Shown piece by piece: positions 53,335 through 63,087 of a stretch of 64,000 bases of DNA. The translations under genes and the position numbers were made by a program. Source of the stretch: Microbacterium sp. T32 (GTDB lineage Bacteria; Actinomycetota; Actinomycetes; Actinomycetales; Microbacteriaceae); assembly GCF_001619615.1 (NCBI RefSeq), contig NZ_LQQP01000012.1, positions 248,001-312,000 of the forward strand, given 5' to 3'. Positions within the stretch are counted from its first letter, which is position 1. The number at the start of each line of letters is the position of its first letter. The notes below the pieces were generated by a model. It was not told the DNA's origin. It worked only from the letters and a program-made list of their open reading frames with translations, and did no database searches.

Positions 53335-54441
53335 ATGACGACCATCGACACCGACCCCGACACCGGACTCGACCCGCTCGAGTTCGCCGTCACCCGCAAC
53401 CTCGCCGCGAAGAGCCCCGCTCAGCGCGACGAGATCCTCGCCAACCCGGGCTTCGGGCAGCACTTCACCGACCACATGGTCGACGTCTGCTGGTCGATTC
53501 GCGGCGGCTGGCACCGTCCCCGTGTCTCGCCGTACGGCCCGATCTCGCTCGATCCCGCCGCGGCCGTCCTGCACTACGGTCAGGAGATCTTCGAGGGCAT
53601 CAAGGCGTACCGTCACGCCGACGGGTCGGTCCACACCTTCCGCCCCGACCAGAACGGTCGACGCCTCCAGCGCTCGGCCCGCCGTCTCGCGCTGCCCGAG
53701 CTGCCGGTCCCCTACTTCCTGCAGTCGCTGCGCGAGCTCATCGCGGTCGACGGTGCGTGGGTGCCCTCGGGCGACGACCAGAGCCTCTACCTGCGTCCCT
53801 TCATGTTCGCGAAGGAGGCGTTCCTCGGCGTCCGCCCCGCGCACAAGGTCGCGTACTACCTCATCGCGAGCCCCGCGGGCGCGTACTTCAAGGGCGGCGT
53901 ACAGCCGGTGTCGATCTGGCTGAGCGAGGACTACTCGCGCGCCGGCAAGGGCGGCACGGGCGCGGCGAAGACCGGTGGCAACTACGCCGCGAGCCTGCTG
54001 CCGCAGTCCGAGGCGTACGAGAACGAGTGCGACCAGGTCGTGTTCCTCGACCAGGACCGCAACATCGAAGAGCTCGGTGGCATGAACATCGTGTTCGTCT
54101 ACAAGGACGGCGCGATCGTCACTCCGCAGTCCGACTCGATTCTCGAGGGCATCACGCGCGACTCGCTCCTGCAGCTCGCCCGTGACCGCGGCCACCACGT
54201 GGTCGGCCGCAACGTCTCTCTCACCGAGTGGCGTGAGGGCGTGGCATCCGGAGACATCGTCGAGGTGTTCGCGTGCGGCACCGCCGCCGTCGTCACCCCG
54301 ATCGGCACGCTCAAGGGCAAGGACTTCATCGACGAGCAGCCCTCCGGCACGCTCGCCCTCGAGTTGCGGCAGGAGCTCACCGACATCCAGTACGGCCGCG
54401 CCGAGGACAAGCACGGCTGGCTGTACCGCCTCGACGCCTGA
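53335..54441 (+). CDS. ilvE: Branched-chain amino acid aminotransferase
   Basis: ATG 53335 gives 368 residues; GTG 53323 is a less likely start. The PLP lysine lies in GTGAAKTGGNYAASLLPQ, and FEGIKAYRHADGSV and GMNIVFVYKDG are class IV features. It performs the last step of valine, leucine and isoleucine synthesis. A strong terminator follows. Confidence 0.94.
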   Translation: MTTIDTDPDTGLDPLEFAVTRNLAAKSPAQRDEILANPGFGQHFTDHMVDVCWSIRGGWHRPRVSPYGPISLDPAAAVLHYGQEIFEGIKAYRHADGSVHTFRPDQNGRRLQRSARRLALPELPVPYFLQSLRELIAVDGAWVPSGDDQSLYLRPFMFAKEAFLGVRPAHKVAYYLIASPAGAYFKGGVQPVSIWLSEDYSRAGKGGTGAAKTGGNYAASLLPQSEAYENECDQVVFLDQDRNIEELGGMNIVFVYKDGAIVTPQSDSILEGITRDSLLQLARDRGHHVVGRNVSLTEWREGVASGDIVEVFACGTAAVVTPIGTLKGKDFIDEQPSGTLALELRQELTDIQYGRAEDKHGWLYRLDA

Positions 54442-54453
54442 TCCCGTCGCACT

Positions 54454-54483
54454 CGGAGGGGTCCCCACGCGGGGGCCCCTCCG
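54454..54483 (+). terminator. Terminator after ilvE
   Basis: CGGAGGGG-T-CCCC and GGGG-CCCCTCCG pair around ACGC. Confidence 0.8.
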
Positions 54484-54533
54484 TCGTCTTCGCGACGGAG
54501 CAGAACCCCGGATGCCGTGTCGGAGCCCCCGGA

Positions 54534-54539
54534 TAGGGT
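54534..54539 (+). promoter_or_regulatory. -10 box TAGGGT, leaderless start of the FAH-family gene
   Basis: TAGGGT is followed by six bases and GTG 54546, with no ribosome-binding site. Confidence 0.5.
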
Positions 54540-54545
54540 GGAACG

Positions 54546-55313
54546 GTGAAGATCGCTCGGTTCAGCTACCAGGAAACCCTCCGCTACGGCATCGTCGACG
54601 ACGCCGAACTGGTCGTCCTCGCGGGCGATCCGCTGTTCGCCGGATTCGAGACGACGGGGGAGCGGATCCCGCTGTCCGAGGTGACGCTTCTCGCGCCCGT
54701 CATCCCGCGCTCGAAGGTCGTGTGCATCGGCAAGAACTACCACGACCACGCCGCCGAGATGGGCGGCGAGGCGCCCGCCGAACCACTGATGTTCCTCAAG
54801 CCGAACACGTCCGTGATCGGCCCCGACGACGTCATCGTTCGTCCGACCGCGCTCAGCTCGCGCACCGACTACGAGGGTGAAGTCGCCGTCGTGATCGGCC
54901 GCATCGCGAAGAACGTCCCGGCCGAGCGCGCCGCCGACTACATCTTCGGATACACGGTCGCCAACGACGTGACGGCCCGCGACCTGCAGAGCCGTGACGG
55001 TCAGTGGACCCGCGCGAAGGGCTTCGATACGTTCTGCCCCGTCGGCCCGGTCATCGAGACCGAGCTCGACACGGATGCCGCGATCATCACCACTCGCGTC
55101 AACGGCGAGGTGCGACAGAACGGCCCGATGTCGGACATGATCCACAAGGTCCCCGACCTCATCGCCTACGCGTCGGCGGTGTTCACGCTGCTTCCCGGCG
55201 ACCTGATCCTCACCGGCACGCCGGCCGGCATCGGCCCGTTCGAGGCCGGCGACACCGTCGAGGTCGAGGTCAGCGGAATCGGAGTGCTGCGCAACACCGT
55301 GCGCGATGCCTGA
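54546..55313 (+). CDS. Fumarylacetoacetate hydrolase-family enzyme
   Basis: The 255-residue protein has CIGKNYHDHAAEMG, TDYEGEVAVVIG (metal ligands) and GTPAGIGPFE, the FAH fold used by acylpyruvate hydrolases, oxaloacetate decarboxylases and catechol-path hydratases. Which of these it is cannot be told by eye. The length fits single-domain FAHD1-like acylpyruvase. It overlaps the MFS gene that follows. Confidence 0.85.
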   Translation: MKIARFSYQETLRYGIVDDAELVVLAGDPLFAGFETTGERIPLSEVTLLAPVIPRSKVVCIGKNYHDHAAEMGGEAPAEPLMFLKPNTSVIGPDDVIVRPTALSSRTDYEGEVAVVIGRIAKNVPAERAADYIFGYTVANDVTARDLQSRDGQWTRAKGFDTFCPVGPVIETELDTDAAIITTRVNGEVRQNGPMSDMIHKVPDLIAYASAVFTLLPGDLILTGTPAGIGPFEAGDTVEVEVSGIGVLRNTVRDA

Positions 55314-56544
55314 CATCGAGGCGGGCGCGGCGGTCGACGTCGCGCTCGTCCAGCGCCGCACGGTTCGCGTCCTCGCGGCCGGGCAGGTGCTCGCCGGTGT
55401 GGCGTTCGGGTCGACGCTCTCGCTCGGCGCGCTCCTCGCCGCCGATCTCTCGGGGCAGGAGGCGCTCTCCGGCTTCGCGACCGCGTCCGTGACCCTCGGC
55501 GCCGCCCTCACCGCGATCCCGCTTGCGCGACTGGCGTCCCGGCGCGGTCGTCGCTTCGCGCTCAGCACGGGCAACGTCCTGGCGTTGGCCGGGATCTCCG
55601 TCGTCATCGCGGCGGCGGCACTCCGGCTGTTCCCCCTGCTGCTCGTGGGGATCGCCCTCATCGGCGCGGGAAACGCGGGCACGCTGCAGGCGCGTTTCGC
55701 CGCGACCGACCTCGCGAGCACGGCTCGGCGCGGGCGCGACCTCGCGACGGTCGTCTGGGCGACCACCGTCGGCGGCGTCGTCGGCCCGCTCCTCCTTGCG
55801 CCCGGCGAGGTTCTGGGTGCGAGCATCGGGATGCCACGTCTCACCGGCGCCTACCTGTTCTCGTTCGCGGCCCAAGCGTGCGCCCTCGCGCTGTACGTCC
55901 TCGTGCTGCGTCCCGACCCGCTGCTCCTGGCACAGCGGCGCGACCGCGAGAACGCTGCGGCGTCCGTCGCCGACGCGGTCACCGACCGGCCCGCCCTGGC
56001 CCGTTACGCCATGTTCGCAGTCGCCGCGTCGCACGTGACCATGGCATCCGTGATGGCGATGACGCCCGTGCATCTGTCGCACATCGTCGCTCCGGATGCC
56101 GTGACCCTCGCGGTGGGCGTCACGATCGCGCTGCACGTCTTCGGGATGTACGGTCTGTCGCCGGTGTTCGGCATCCTGGCCGACCGCATCGGGCGCATTC
56201 CGGTCGTGTTCCTCGGGCAGGTGCTGCTCGCGGCCGCGTTGGCGGTCGCCGCGACGCTCTCGTGGTCGCAGGCCGGCGTGCTCGTGGCGCTGGTCCTGCT
56301 CGGCCTCGGCTGGAGCGCTGCGACCGTCGCGGGGTCGGCGCTGCTCACCGAGGCGACGCCGGTCGAGGCCCGCCCAAGGCGACAGGGTCGCAGCGACACG
56401 CTGATGACGGCGTGCGCGGCGGTGGGCTCGGTGCTCGCCGGGCTCATCCTGAACGGCGCGGGATACGGCGGGCTCGCGCTCTGGGCTTTCGTCCCGGTCG
56501 CGGCGGTGTGCCTCGGCGCGCTGTGGGTCAGACGGCGAGCGTGA
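55306..56544 (+). CDS. MFS transporter, 12 spans
   Basis: ATG 55306 overlaps the previous stop by eight bases. The 412-residue protein has about 12 hydrophobic segments, LASRRGRRFALSTGN after span 2 and ILADRIGRIPVVFLG in the second half. The substrate is unknown; coupling to the FAH-family gene suggests a related organic acid, but this is inference. Its 3' end overlaps the convergent aminotransferase by 17 bases. Confidence 0.75.
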   Translation: MPDIEAGAAVDVALVQRRTVRVLAAGQVLAGVAFGSTLSLGALLAADLSGQEALSGFATASVTLGAALTAIPLARLASRRGRRFALSTGNVLALAGISVVIAAAALRLFPLLLVGIALIGAGNAGTLQARFAATDLASTARRGRDLATVVWATTVGGVVGPLLLAPGEVLGASIGMPRLTGAYLFSFAAQACALALYVLVLRPDPLLLAQRRDRENAAASVADAVTDRPALARYAMFAVAASHVTMASVMAMTPVHLSHIVAPDAVTLAVGVTIALHVFGMYGLSPVFGILADRIGRIPVVFLGQVLLAAALAVAATLSWSQAGVLVALVLLGLGWSAATVAGSALLTEATPVEARPRRQGRSDTLMTACAAVGSVLAGLILNGAGYGGLALWAFVPVAAVCLGALWVRRRA

Positions 56545-57586
56545 CCGGCGCGCTGCGCAGAGCGGAAAGCGCCCGATCGACGTCGTCCTCGTCGTTGAAG
56601 ACGTGGAAGGCGACGCGCGCGCGACCGGCGCGTCCCGAGGCGATGATCCCGGATGCCGTGAGTCGCGCGAGCGCGCACGCGTCGGCATCCGGCCACGTGA
56701 CGATCGCCGAAGGGCGTTCGGGCTCGGCCAGGTCCAGGCCGGCGCGGAAGCGTGCCGCGAGTCCGGTCGCGTGCGCGTGGATCTCGGCCCGGTCGGTGGA
56801 CGCGAAGAGCGCGAGCGCGGGGGCGGCGCCGACGAAGGCCTGCCACGCGGGCGAGACGTCGAACCGCCGGGCATCGGCGGCGAGCGGGGCAGTGGTGCCG
56901 TAGCAGGACGCCCATGGGTCCTCTCCGGAGTACCACCCGGCCTGCACCGGCCGCAGCTCGCCGACGAGGGAGGGGGAGAGCGTGAGGAACGCGACCCCGC
57001 GCGGCGCGCACAGCCACTTGTACGCGTGGCAGACCGTGGCGTCGAAGAGAGTGGCATCCACGGGCAACCATCCGGCGGCCTGGGTCAGGTCGCACAGCGT
57101 GCGGGTGCCGGTCCGCGCCGCGGCGGCGGCGATGGCGGTGGCGTCGGCGACCTCGCCGGTCGCGGACTGCACGAGCGAGAACGCGACGAGCCAGGTGTCA
57201 ACGGTGATCTCGTCGGCGAGGCGCCCCAGCGGAACGGACCTTAGACGGACGCCCCGTCCCGCGTGCGCGAACGGGGCCACGAGTGACGCGAAGTCGCCCT
57301 CAGCGCACAGCACCTCGGCACCATCGGGGACCGCCGCGGCGATGAGCGAGACGGCGACCGAGGTCTGCGCGGCGATCGCGACGCGCGACACGGGAGCGCT
57401 GACGAGTCGCGCGTACGAGCGCCGGGCGTCCTCGACCGCGCGTGTGGCGGCCCCGACGTCGGGACGACCGGATGCCGCGGCCTCGAGGTCCGCGGTCACG
57501 GCCGCGACCGTGGCGCGCGGCGGAAGTCCGAGCGTGCAGGCGGCGAGGTAGTCGCGGCCGCCGGCGAAGTGTGCGGCGAGGGTCAT
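56528..57586 (-). CDS. Class V aminotransferase-fold PLP enzyme
   Basis: The 352-residue protein has LCDLTQAAGWLPVD (Asp for the PLP ring nitrogen) and CHAYKWLCAPRG (PLP lysine), as in the NifS/kynureninase-like class V group. It lacks an obvious active-site cysteine of a cysteine desulfurase near residue 320. The substrate is unknown. It is divergent to a LysR gene that probably regulates it. Confidence 0.8.
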   Translation of the reverse strand: MTLAAHFAGGRDYLAACTLGLPPRATVAAVTADLEAAASGRPDVGAATRAVEDARRSYARLVSAPVSRVAIAAQTSVAVSLIAAAVPDGAEVLCAEGDFASLVAPFAHAGRGVRLRSVPLGRLADEITVDTWLVAFSLVQSATGEVADATAIAAAAARTGTRTLCDLTQAAGWLPVDATLFDATVCHAYKWLCAPRGVAFLTLSPSLVGELRPVQAGWYSGEDPWASCYGTTAPLAADARRFDVSPAWQAFVGAAPALALFASTDRAEIHAHATGLAARFRAGLDLAEPERPSAIVTWPDADACALARLTASGIIASGRAGRARVAFHVFNDEDDVDRALSALRSAPVTLAV

Positions 57587-57612
57587 GCGTCCAGGGTGAC
57601 GTGGCGACCGAC

Positions 57613-57636
57613 CATTGCACTACGGGAGGTATTGCA
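57613..57636 (+). promoter_or_regulatory. Candidate LysR binding site between divergent genes
   Basis: ATTGCA at 57613-57618 is repeated at 57631-57636, close to two helical turns apart, in the 81-bp gap between the aminotransferase and LysR genes. A TATGTAT -10-like box follows at 57657-57663. Confidence 0.4.
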
Positions 57637-57667
57637 TGAAAAGCATCCGCAGTGGTTATGTATCCGC

Positions 57668-58648
57668 ATGACTGACGCGCTGCACGACGACGGGCTCGAC
57701 GCGCACGCCCTTCGCGTCGTGAAGGCGATCGCCGACACGGGCTCCATAACGGCCGCCGCCCGAGCGCTCCGATACAGTCAGCCCGCGGTGAGTCAGCAGC
57801 TGCGGCGGCTGGAGCGGCGGTCGGGCCTCCCGATCGTGGAACGCGTGGGGCGCGGGGTGCGGCTGACCGAGGCCGGATGGGTGCTGGCGCGGCACGCGGC
57901 CGCGGTGACCACCGCGCTGGACGCGGCCGCCGGTGACCTCGCGGAACTGCGGGGCATGCGCGCCGGCCGGGTGCGGATCGCCGCGTTCCCCTCGGCATCC
58001 TCGACGGTCGTCCCGCGCGTGATCGCGGCGCTCACCGCCCGACGGCCGGGCGTCGCGTTGAGCTTCGTCGAGGCGGAGCCGCCCGAGGCGATCGCCGCCG
58101 TCCGCGAGGACCGGGCCGACATCGCCCTGATCTACAGCTTCCCGGGCGACCGGCGCGAGCAGCGGGAGTCCGCCGCGACGGGGCTGACCGTGCGCACCGT
58201 CGGCGGCGATGACACGGTGGTCGTCGTCCCCGCGGACCATCCTGTCGCGGACAGCGATCCCGTCGACCTGTCACGACTGGCGGGCGAGCGGTGGATCGCG
58301 GGCTGTCCGCAGTGCCGCGGCCACCTCCTCGAGGCGTGCGGTCGCGCCGGGTTCACGCCCGACATCGCGTTCGAGACCGACAACTACGTCGCCGTCGAGA
58401 ACCTCGTCGCCCAGGGCGTCGGCGTCGCCATTCTGCCGGGGATGGCCGTGGCATCCCTCCCGCTCGTCGCGGGAATCGCGGTGCCGCGCCTCCCCGCGGC
58501 CGAGGCGCGCACGTTGCACGTCGTCACGGCCCGCGGGGCCGAGCGCGTGCCGGCCGTCGGGGCGGCTCTCCACATCGTCGACGAGGTGCTCGCGGATCAT
58601 CCCCACCCGACGTCTCCGCGCCCGGGTCGCGTCGGCGCCGCCGAGTAG
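57668..58648 (+). CDS. LysR-family regulator
   Basis: ATG 57668 gives 326 residues. The winged helix (GSITAAARALRYSQPAVSQQ, LRRLERRSGLPIVERVGRGV) and the two-lobed effector domain are clear. It probably controls the divergent class V aminotransferase gene. Its stop lies within the gltX promoter. Confidence 0.85.
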   Translation: MTDALHDDGLDAHALRVVKAIADTGSITAAARALRYSQPAVSQQLRRLERRSGLPIVERVGRGVRLTEAGWVLARHAAAVTTALDAAAGDLAELRGMRAGRVRIAAFPSASSTVVPRVIAALTARRPGVALSFVEAEPPEAIAAVREDRADIALIYSFPGDRREQRESAATGLTVRTVGGDDTVVVVPADHPVADSDPVDLSRLAGERWIAGCPQCRGHLLEACGRAGFTPDIAFETDNYVAVENLVAQGVGVAILPGMAVASLPLVAGIAVPRLPAAEARTLHVVTARGAERVPAVGAALHIVDEVLADHPHPTSPRPGRVGAAE

Positions 58649-58651
58649 GAT
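58646..58651 (+). promoter_or_regulatory. -10 box TAGGAT, leaderless start of gltX
   Basis: TAGGAT is followed by six bases and GTG 58658. The TAG also ends the LysR gene. Confidence 0.5.
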
Positions 58652-58657
58652 CGGGGG

Positions 58658-60172
58658 GTGTCTGCCACCCCCGATCCCCGCACCACGACCGCCGCCGCCG
58701 CCGACGTCCGCGTCCGCTTCTGCCCCTCACCCACGGGGCTGCCGCACGTCGGTCTCATCCGCACCGTCCTGTTCAACTGGGCGTACGCCCGTCACAACGG
58801 CGGCAAGCTCGTCTTCCGCATCGAAGACACGGATGCCGCGCGCGACAGCGAGGAGAGCTACCAGCAGCTTCTCGAAGCCCTGCGGTGGATGAACATCGAC
58901 TGGGACGAGGGCGTCGAGGTCGGCGGTCCGCACGCGCCGTACCGGCAGTCGCAGCGTCACGAGATCTACCGCGAGGTGCTCGACAAGCTCATCGCCGCCG
59001 GCGCCGTGTACGAGAGCTACTCGACGGCCGAGGAGATCGACGCGCGCAACGAGGCCAACGGCCGCGCCAAGCAGCTGGGCTACGACAACTACGACCGCGA
59101 CCTGACCGACGAGCAGAAGGCGGCGTTCCGCGCCGAGGGGCGTCAGCCCGCCTGGCGCCTGCGCGTTCCCGATCACGACCTGAGCTATGTCGATCTCATC
59201 CGCGGTGAGGTCACCTTCCCGGCGGGCTCGTTCCCCGATTTCGTGCTCGTGCGGGCGGGCGGCGTGCCGCTCTACCCCTTCGTGAACCCCGTCGACGACG
59301 CCCTCATGGGCATCACCCACGTCATCCGCGGCGAAGACCTCATGCCGTCGACGGCACGGCAGCTGGCGCTGTACTCGGCGCTGGTGGATGCCGGTGTGAC
59401 GACGTTCATCCCGCGCTTCGGTCACATGCCGCTGGTGCTCGGCGAGACGGGCAACAAGAAGCTCTCGAAGCGCGACCCGCAGGCCGACCTGTTCCTGCAG
59501 CGCGAGAAGGGCTTCATCCACGAGGGCCTGCTCAACTACCTGTCGCTCCTCGGCTGGTCGCTCTCGAGCGACCGCGACGTCTTCTCGCTCGACGAGATGA
59601 TCGCGGCGTTCGACATCGCCGACGTCAACCCGAACCCGGCGCGCTTCGACCAGAAGAAGGCCGAGGCCATCAACGGCGACCACATCCGGATGCTGGATGC
59701 CGACGACTTCGCGGCCCGGATCGTGCCCTACCTCGCTGCGGCCGGGTACGTGGCCGAGGAACCGTCCGAGGAGCACCGCGCGATCATCGCTGCGGCCGCA
59801 CCCCTCGTGCAAGAGCGCGTGCAGCTGCTCGGCGAGGTCCCCGGGATGCTCGGCTTCCTCTTCGTCGACGAGGTGTCGTACGCGGAGGACGCGCTGAAGG
59901 GTCTGCCCGCGAACGCTGCCGAGGTGCTCGTCGCGTCGGTCGGCGCGCTCGAGCTCGTTCCCGAGACGGAGTTCACCGCCGCCGCGGTCCAGGAGGCGCT
60001 GTCCGCTGCTCTCGTCGACGAACTCGGCCTCAAGCCGCGGGTGGCCTACGGTCCGCCGCGTGTCGCCCTGACGGGCCGTCGCGTGTCGCCGCCGCTGTTC
60101 GAGTCGATGGAGCTGCTCGGCAAGGCCGAGACTCTCCGCCGCCTCGACGCCCTGGTGCAGCACCTGGGCTGA
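58658..60172 (+). CDS. gltX: Glutamyl-tRNA synthetase
   Basis: The 504-residue class I synthetase has [16 protein letters not shown] (HIGH motif, here PHVG) and [10 protein letters not shown] (KMSKS motif). [13 protein letters not shown] and a helical anticodon-binding C-terminal domain follow. In actinobacteria GltX can charge tRNA-Glu and also tRNA-Gln for later amidation. It lies just upstream of a tRNA-Gln gene. Confidence 0.95.
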   Translation: MSATPDPRTTTAAAADVRVRFCPSPTGLPHVGLIRTVLFNWAYARHNGGKLVFRIEDTDAARDSEESYQQLLEALRWMNIDWDEGVEVGGPHAPYRQSQRHEIYREVLDKLIAAGAVYESYSTAEEIDARNEANGRAKQLGYDNYDRDLTDEQKAAFRAEGRQPAWRLRVPDHDLSYVDLIRGEVTFPAGSFPDFVLVRAGGVPLYPFVNPVDDALMGITHVIRGEDLMPSTARQLALYSALVDAGVTTFIPRFGHMPLVLGETGNKKLSKRDPQADLFLQREKGFIHEGLLNYLSLLGWSLSSDRDVFSLDEMIAAFDIADVNPNPARFDQKKAEAINGDHIRMLDADDFAARIVPYLAAAGYVAEEPSEEHRAIIAAAAPLVQERVQLLGEVPGMLGFLFVDEVSYAEDALKGLPANAAEVLVASVGALELVPETEFTAAAVQEALSAALVDELGLKPRVAYGPPRVALTGRRVSPPLFESMELLGKAETLRRLDALVQHLG

Positions 60173-60246
60173 GCGGGCGGCGGGCGCACCGGCGGCGTCG
60201 CGATGTCGACACGCTCCGGACGGAATCCGGGCTCCGCTTACCCCGT

Positions 60247-60304
60247 TGAGTGTCCAAGACACGCGGATGCCAAGCTTTGGCATCCGCGTGTTCTGGACAC
60301 CGAA
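60247..60304. repeat. 58-bp palindromic repeat, copy 1
   Basis: GTGTCCA-ACACGCGGATGCC and its inverted copy GGCATCCGCGTGT-TGGACAC flank AAGCTTT (core 60250-60300). It is nearly identical to the copy at 60417-60474 and could fold into a long hairpin in RNA or single-stranded DNA. Confidence 0.85.
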
Positions 60305-60416
60305 CCTCCGCCTTCCGCCTGCCTGACGGCTCACCGAACGCGGCGCACCTTCGGCAGGCGTGCCGGCCTCTGACCGTGCGCAGAGCCGCAGCACACGTGC
60401 GTCGATCCACGCCATC

Positions 60417-60474
60417 TGAGTGTCCAAGACACGCGGATGCCATGCCTCGGCATCCGCGTGTTCTGGACACCGAA
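60417..60474. repeat. 58-bp palindromic repeat, copy 2
   Basis: Same orientation, length and outer sequence as copy 1, with a different loop (ATGCCTC). The pair lies 170 bases apart in the 416-bp gap between gltX and tRNA-Gln. Apart from the repeats, no gene or other feature is seen in that gap. Confidence 0.85.
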
Positions 60475-60588
60475 GCATGCGGGAAGGGGCATACGAGTCG
60501 TCGCGACGCGCGCGGGCGGGCGCCGGTTTGGCGCTCGGCCCGGTGTCACGTAAGCTTGATCCTCGGCACGAACTTCGGTTCAGCGCCT

Positions 60589-60663
60589 TGGGGTATGGTG
60601 TAATTGGCAACACGGCGGTTTCTGGTTCCGTTGTTCTTGGTTCGAGTCCAGGTACCCCAGCCA
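60589..60663 (+). tRNA. tRNA-Gln (anticodon CTG), CCA encoded
   Basis: Acceptor TGGGGTA (60589-60595) pairs with TACCCCA (60653-60659), discriminator G, then CCA. The D arm holds AATTGGCAAC, the anticodon CTG is at 60622-60624, and the T arm has GGTTCGAGTCC. All four arms pair normally. Confidence 0.96.
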
Positions 60664-60714
60664 CATAGTTCTTATTCGAACCAGGCGGACGAGCGAACCG
60701 CTCGGAAGCCGTTC

Positions 60715-60746
60715 TACCTCCTTCGGCGGCTACGCCGGAGGAGGTT
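60715..60746 (+). terminator. Terminator after tRNA-Gln
   Basis: ACCTCCTTCGGCG and CGCCGGAGGAGGT pair (one wobble) around GCTA, followed by TTTGGTTT. Confidence 0.75.
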
Positions 60747-61102
60747 TTGGTTTGCGTGACTTCTCGCTGGGGGAGTGCGTGCCGAACGGCCAGGTTGGCC
60801 TCGTTGCGCTCAGGCTGAATGTCGACATCTTCGTCAACGTCGACCCATAGCCGAGTGAAGAAGGCCGTGATGAGATCGCGACGTGCGCTGTTCGGCGCCT
60901 GCCGATACAGTTGGCCGGGCGCCGAAGTCCCGGGAGTGGGACTCGTCGTCGTCACTCTCGAAGAGCACCGGTTCGAGGCGGTGCGACGTAGAGGGGATGA
61001 ACACGGGCTTAACCTTCCACCTCGGCACTATCGGTCGGGAACTCATAGCAGATTCAATGGCGGCGCATCACTTCCGAGTCCCTGCGACGAAAGCAGACTC
61101 CC
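60747..61102 (+). other. Gap without a convincing gene
   Basis: The stretch has lower GC than the chromosome average. Open frames here (for example + from 60819) have poor composition and no ribosome-binding site. It probably holds the promoter of the metalloprotease gene; no clear -10 box can be named. Confidence 0.45.
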
Positions 61103-62140
61103 ATGCGTGCGCCCGTATTCAAGCCCTTCGCCGTCCTGATGTTGTCCGCAGCGCTCCTTGCGACGGGGGTCGTGTCCGCTCACGCTGAGGATGACGCGCC
61201 AGCCGAGGCGCCGCTGTGTTCCGCGCCCGATCCGTCGACCGTGATCGTCAATCCTGACGCTGTCGACGGTATTGACCTGGACACGTGCGATGTCGTGGGC
61301 GTGACCGTCGAAGCTGACGGTGTCGGGGTGGTGGTACCCGAGGCAGGAATGACCGTGACGGCCGTCGGCGAAGTTGCAGACGGCGATGCGTCCTACCTCG
61401 AGGTCGATGTCAACGAAGCCGGTGAGGTGGCGGTCTCAACGACAGAGCCCGAGACGGAATACGGCATGATCCTGCCGGACGGCTCGTTCGAGGAACTCAG
61501 CGAGCAGGCTGCAACATCGGCCACCGCCGCTGCTGCCGCGTACTCCCGGTGTAACGACTACTCGTACCGCTTGTCCTCCGGCACCTGGCGACCGGGCACC
61601 CTCTACCTCAACAGCAACGAGCGACTGCCTGGAAACGTGTCGAAGGCAACGTTCGAATCGATGATGGTCGCCTCGTTGAACGTATGGAAGAAGGGCACCA
61701 ACTCCTGTGGACTGACCCGAAGCCTCAACGTCCCAGGATCGATCAGCTACGGCAACTGGACGTACGATGCCAACATCAACGGCGACAGCACGTGCGCTGT
61801 CGCGGACAGCCGCAGCGTGATCGACTTCGGTTCGCTCTCGGGAAACGTGCTCGGGCTCGCCTGCACCTGGTCCTCTGGAGGAGTTCCCGTGCAATCGGAT
61901 GTTCGCTTCGACACCTCCGACCGGAGTTGGGTGACCTCGACCACCGGCTGCACCGGCCAGAAGTTCGATCTGCGATCGGTTGTCACGCACGAACTCGGTC
62001 ATGTGCTCGGCCTCAACCACGCCACGGAGTACGGAGGAAGTGACCTCACGATGAGCCCCAGTGTCGACCCGTGCAACGCCGCCTCCCGCAGCCTCGGCGC
62101 CGGCGATCTGGCAGCTATCTATGTCAAGCACGGCAAGTAA
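61103..62140 (+). CDS. Secreted matrixin-like zinc metalloprotease
   Basis: The 345-residue protein has a signal peptide (residues 1-28, LMLSAALLATGVVSAHAE). An acidic pro-region follows. The catalytic part near the C-terminus has VVTHELGHVLGLNHATE, the HExxHxxGxxH zinc motif of M10 metzincins, followed by the Met-turn DLTMSP. Pairs of cysteines suggest disulfides outside the cell. The gene is less GC-rich than its neighbours and starts a two-gene unit with a lipoprotein. Confidence 0.85.
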   Translation: MRAPVFKPFAVLMLSAALLATGVVSAHAEDDAPAEAPLCSAPDPSTVIVNPDAVDGIDLDTCDVVGVTVEADGVGVVVPEAGMTVTAVGEVADGDASYLEVDVNEAGEVAVSTTEPETEYGMILPDGSFEELSEQAATSATAAAAAYSRCNDYSYRLSSGTWRPGTLYLNSNERLPGNVSKATFESMMVASLNVWKKGTNSCGLTRSLNVPGSISYGNWTYDANINGDSTCAVADSRSVIDFGSLSGNVLGLACTWSSGGVPVQSDVRFDTSDRSWVTSTTGCTGQKFDLRSVVTHELGHVLGLNHATEYGGSDLTMSPSVDPCNAASRSLGAGDLAAIYVKHGK

Positions 62141-62546
62141 GGTCCTAGGCGGTGGCATCGCCATCCTCCTGCTCCTGACGGGATGCTCAAGCACCACAGA
62201 CAACGCGCCCGAGCCAGGAACGAGCGCTGAGCAGGCCTGCGCTCAACCGCAGATCACCCTCTCACGCACAACAGCTGAACCCGGCAGTACGGTGACCATC
62301 GAGGGCACCGATTGGGCAACCTGCGCCGATACCCCGAACGACCCCACGCCCTCTCCCTGGACAAGCGTCGACCTGAGTTTCTCCCAAGGGGGAGACCAAC
62401 AGCCTGTCGGCACCGCACCGATCCAGGGCGGATTGTTCGCCGCAACGGTAGCCCTGCCCGCGGATGCGCTTCCGGGCGAGGCCAGCATCCATGTAACGAG
62501 CAGCGGATACTCGACCACCCTCACGATCCAGATCAGCAACCGATAG
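62121..62546 (+). CDS. Secreted lipoprotein
   Basis: ATG 62121 overlaps the end of the protease gene. The 141-residue product has a lipobox (LLLLTGC, Cys near residue 22) and an Ig-like secreted domain (ITLSRTTAEPGSTVTIEGTD, ASIHVTSSGYSTTLTIQI). It is coupled to the metalloprotease and may act with it at the membrane surface; no family is named. Confidence 0.7.
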   Translation: MSSTASKVLGGGIAILLLLTGCSSTTDNAPEPGTSAEQACAQPQITLSRTTAEPGSTVTIEGTDWATCADTPNDPTPSPWTSVDLSFSQGGDQQPVGTAPIQGGLFAATVALPADALPGEASIHVTSSGYSTTLTIQISNR

Positions 62547-63087
62547 GCCGCGCGATTCGAGCCGCGTCGTCGCGCCGAGAAACAGCGCCTCTCTCCGTTG
62601 ACTGGCCTGCAGAGCGGCAGACGTCGTCGCCGGGGGTTGCGCCGAGGAGCTGGAGCCGTCTGCCGCGGTAGCTGGGGGAGAACCGCGGCCGACGGCGAGC
62701 GGGAGCTCTCTCACCGCCCACCGCAACCGTAGCGACGGTGCGTTACCGACGTGTGACTCTCCGCACCGTCCATCTCGCTGTCGTGGTTCAGATCAGGTCG
62801 TACGGGCTCTGTTCCGGAGCTTTTCTCTGCCGCCGCGCCCGCCTCTGGCGAAGGGTGGGCAAGCGGGAAATCCATCGAGGTAGGTATCCCAAATGAGCCT
62901 CTCGCTGCATGCCACGAGGGGGGCTCACGGATCGAGATGGCTCGGCCGCTGCACCGTTCGGGTCTACCCCTTCTCGCCCTTCTTCGTTTCCGCGCTCTGG
63001 TCTTCTTCGTTCGGCGTCTCATCGGCGTTCGCTTCAGCACGACCTCCGGCTGCGGACGTGTCCTTCATGCTATCTGCGGCCCCAGGT
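62547..63087. other. Gap without a convincing gene
   Basis: Only low-quality open frames are present. A short hydrophilic frame on the - strand (62964-63068, DTSAAGGRAEANADETPNEE) could encode a 34-residue peptide, but it has no clear start signal. The stretch looks like decaying sequence next to a gene remnant. Confidence 0.4.

Noticed and set aside
60247..60474. Two palindromic repeats as a minimal CRISPR array
   Set aside because: Only two units, 58 bases long, with a 112-base gap and no cas genes. REP-like elements fit better.
60819..61139. 106-codon + strand frame before the metalloprotease
   Set aside because: Poor composition, no ribosome-binding site, and it overlaps the signal peptide of the real gene.
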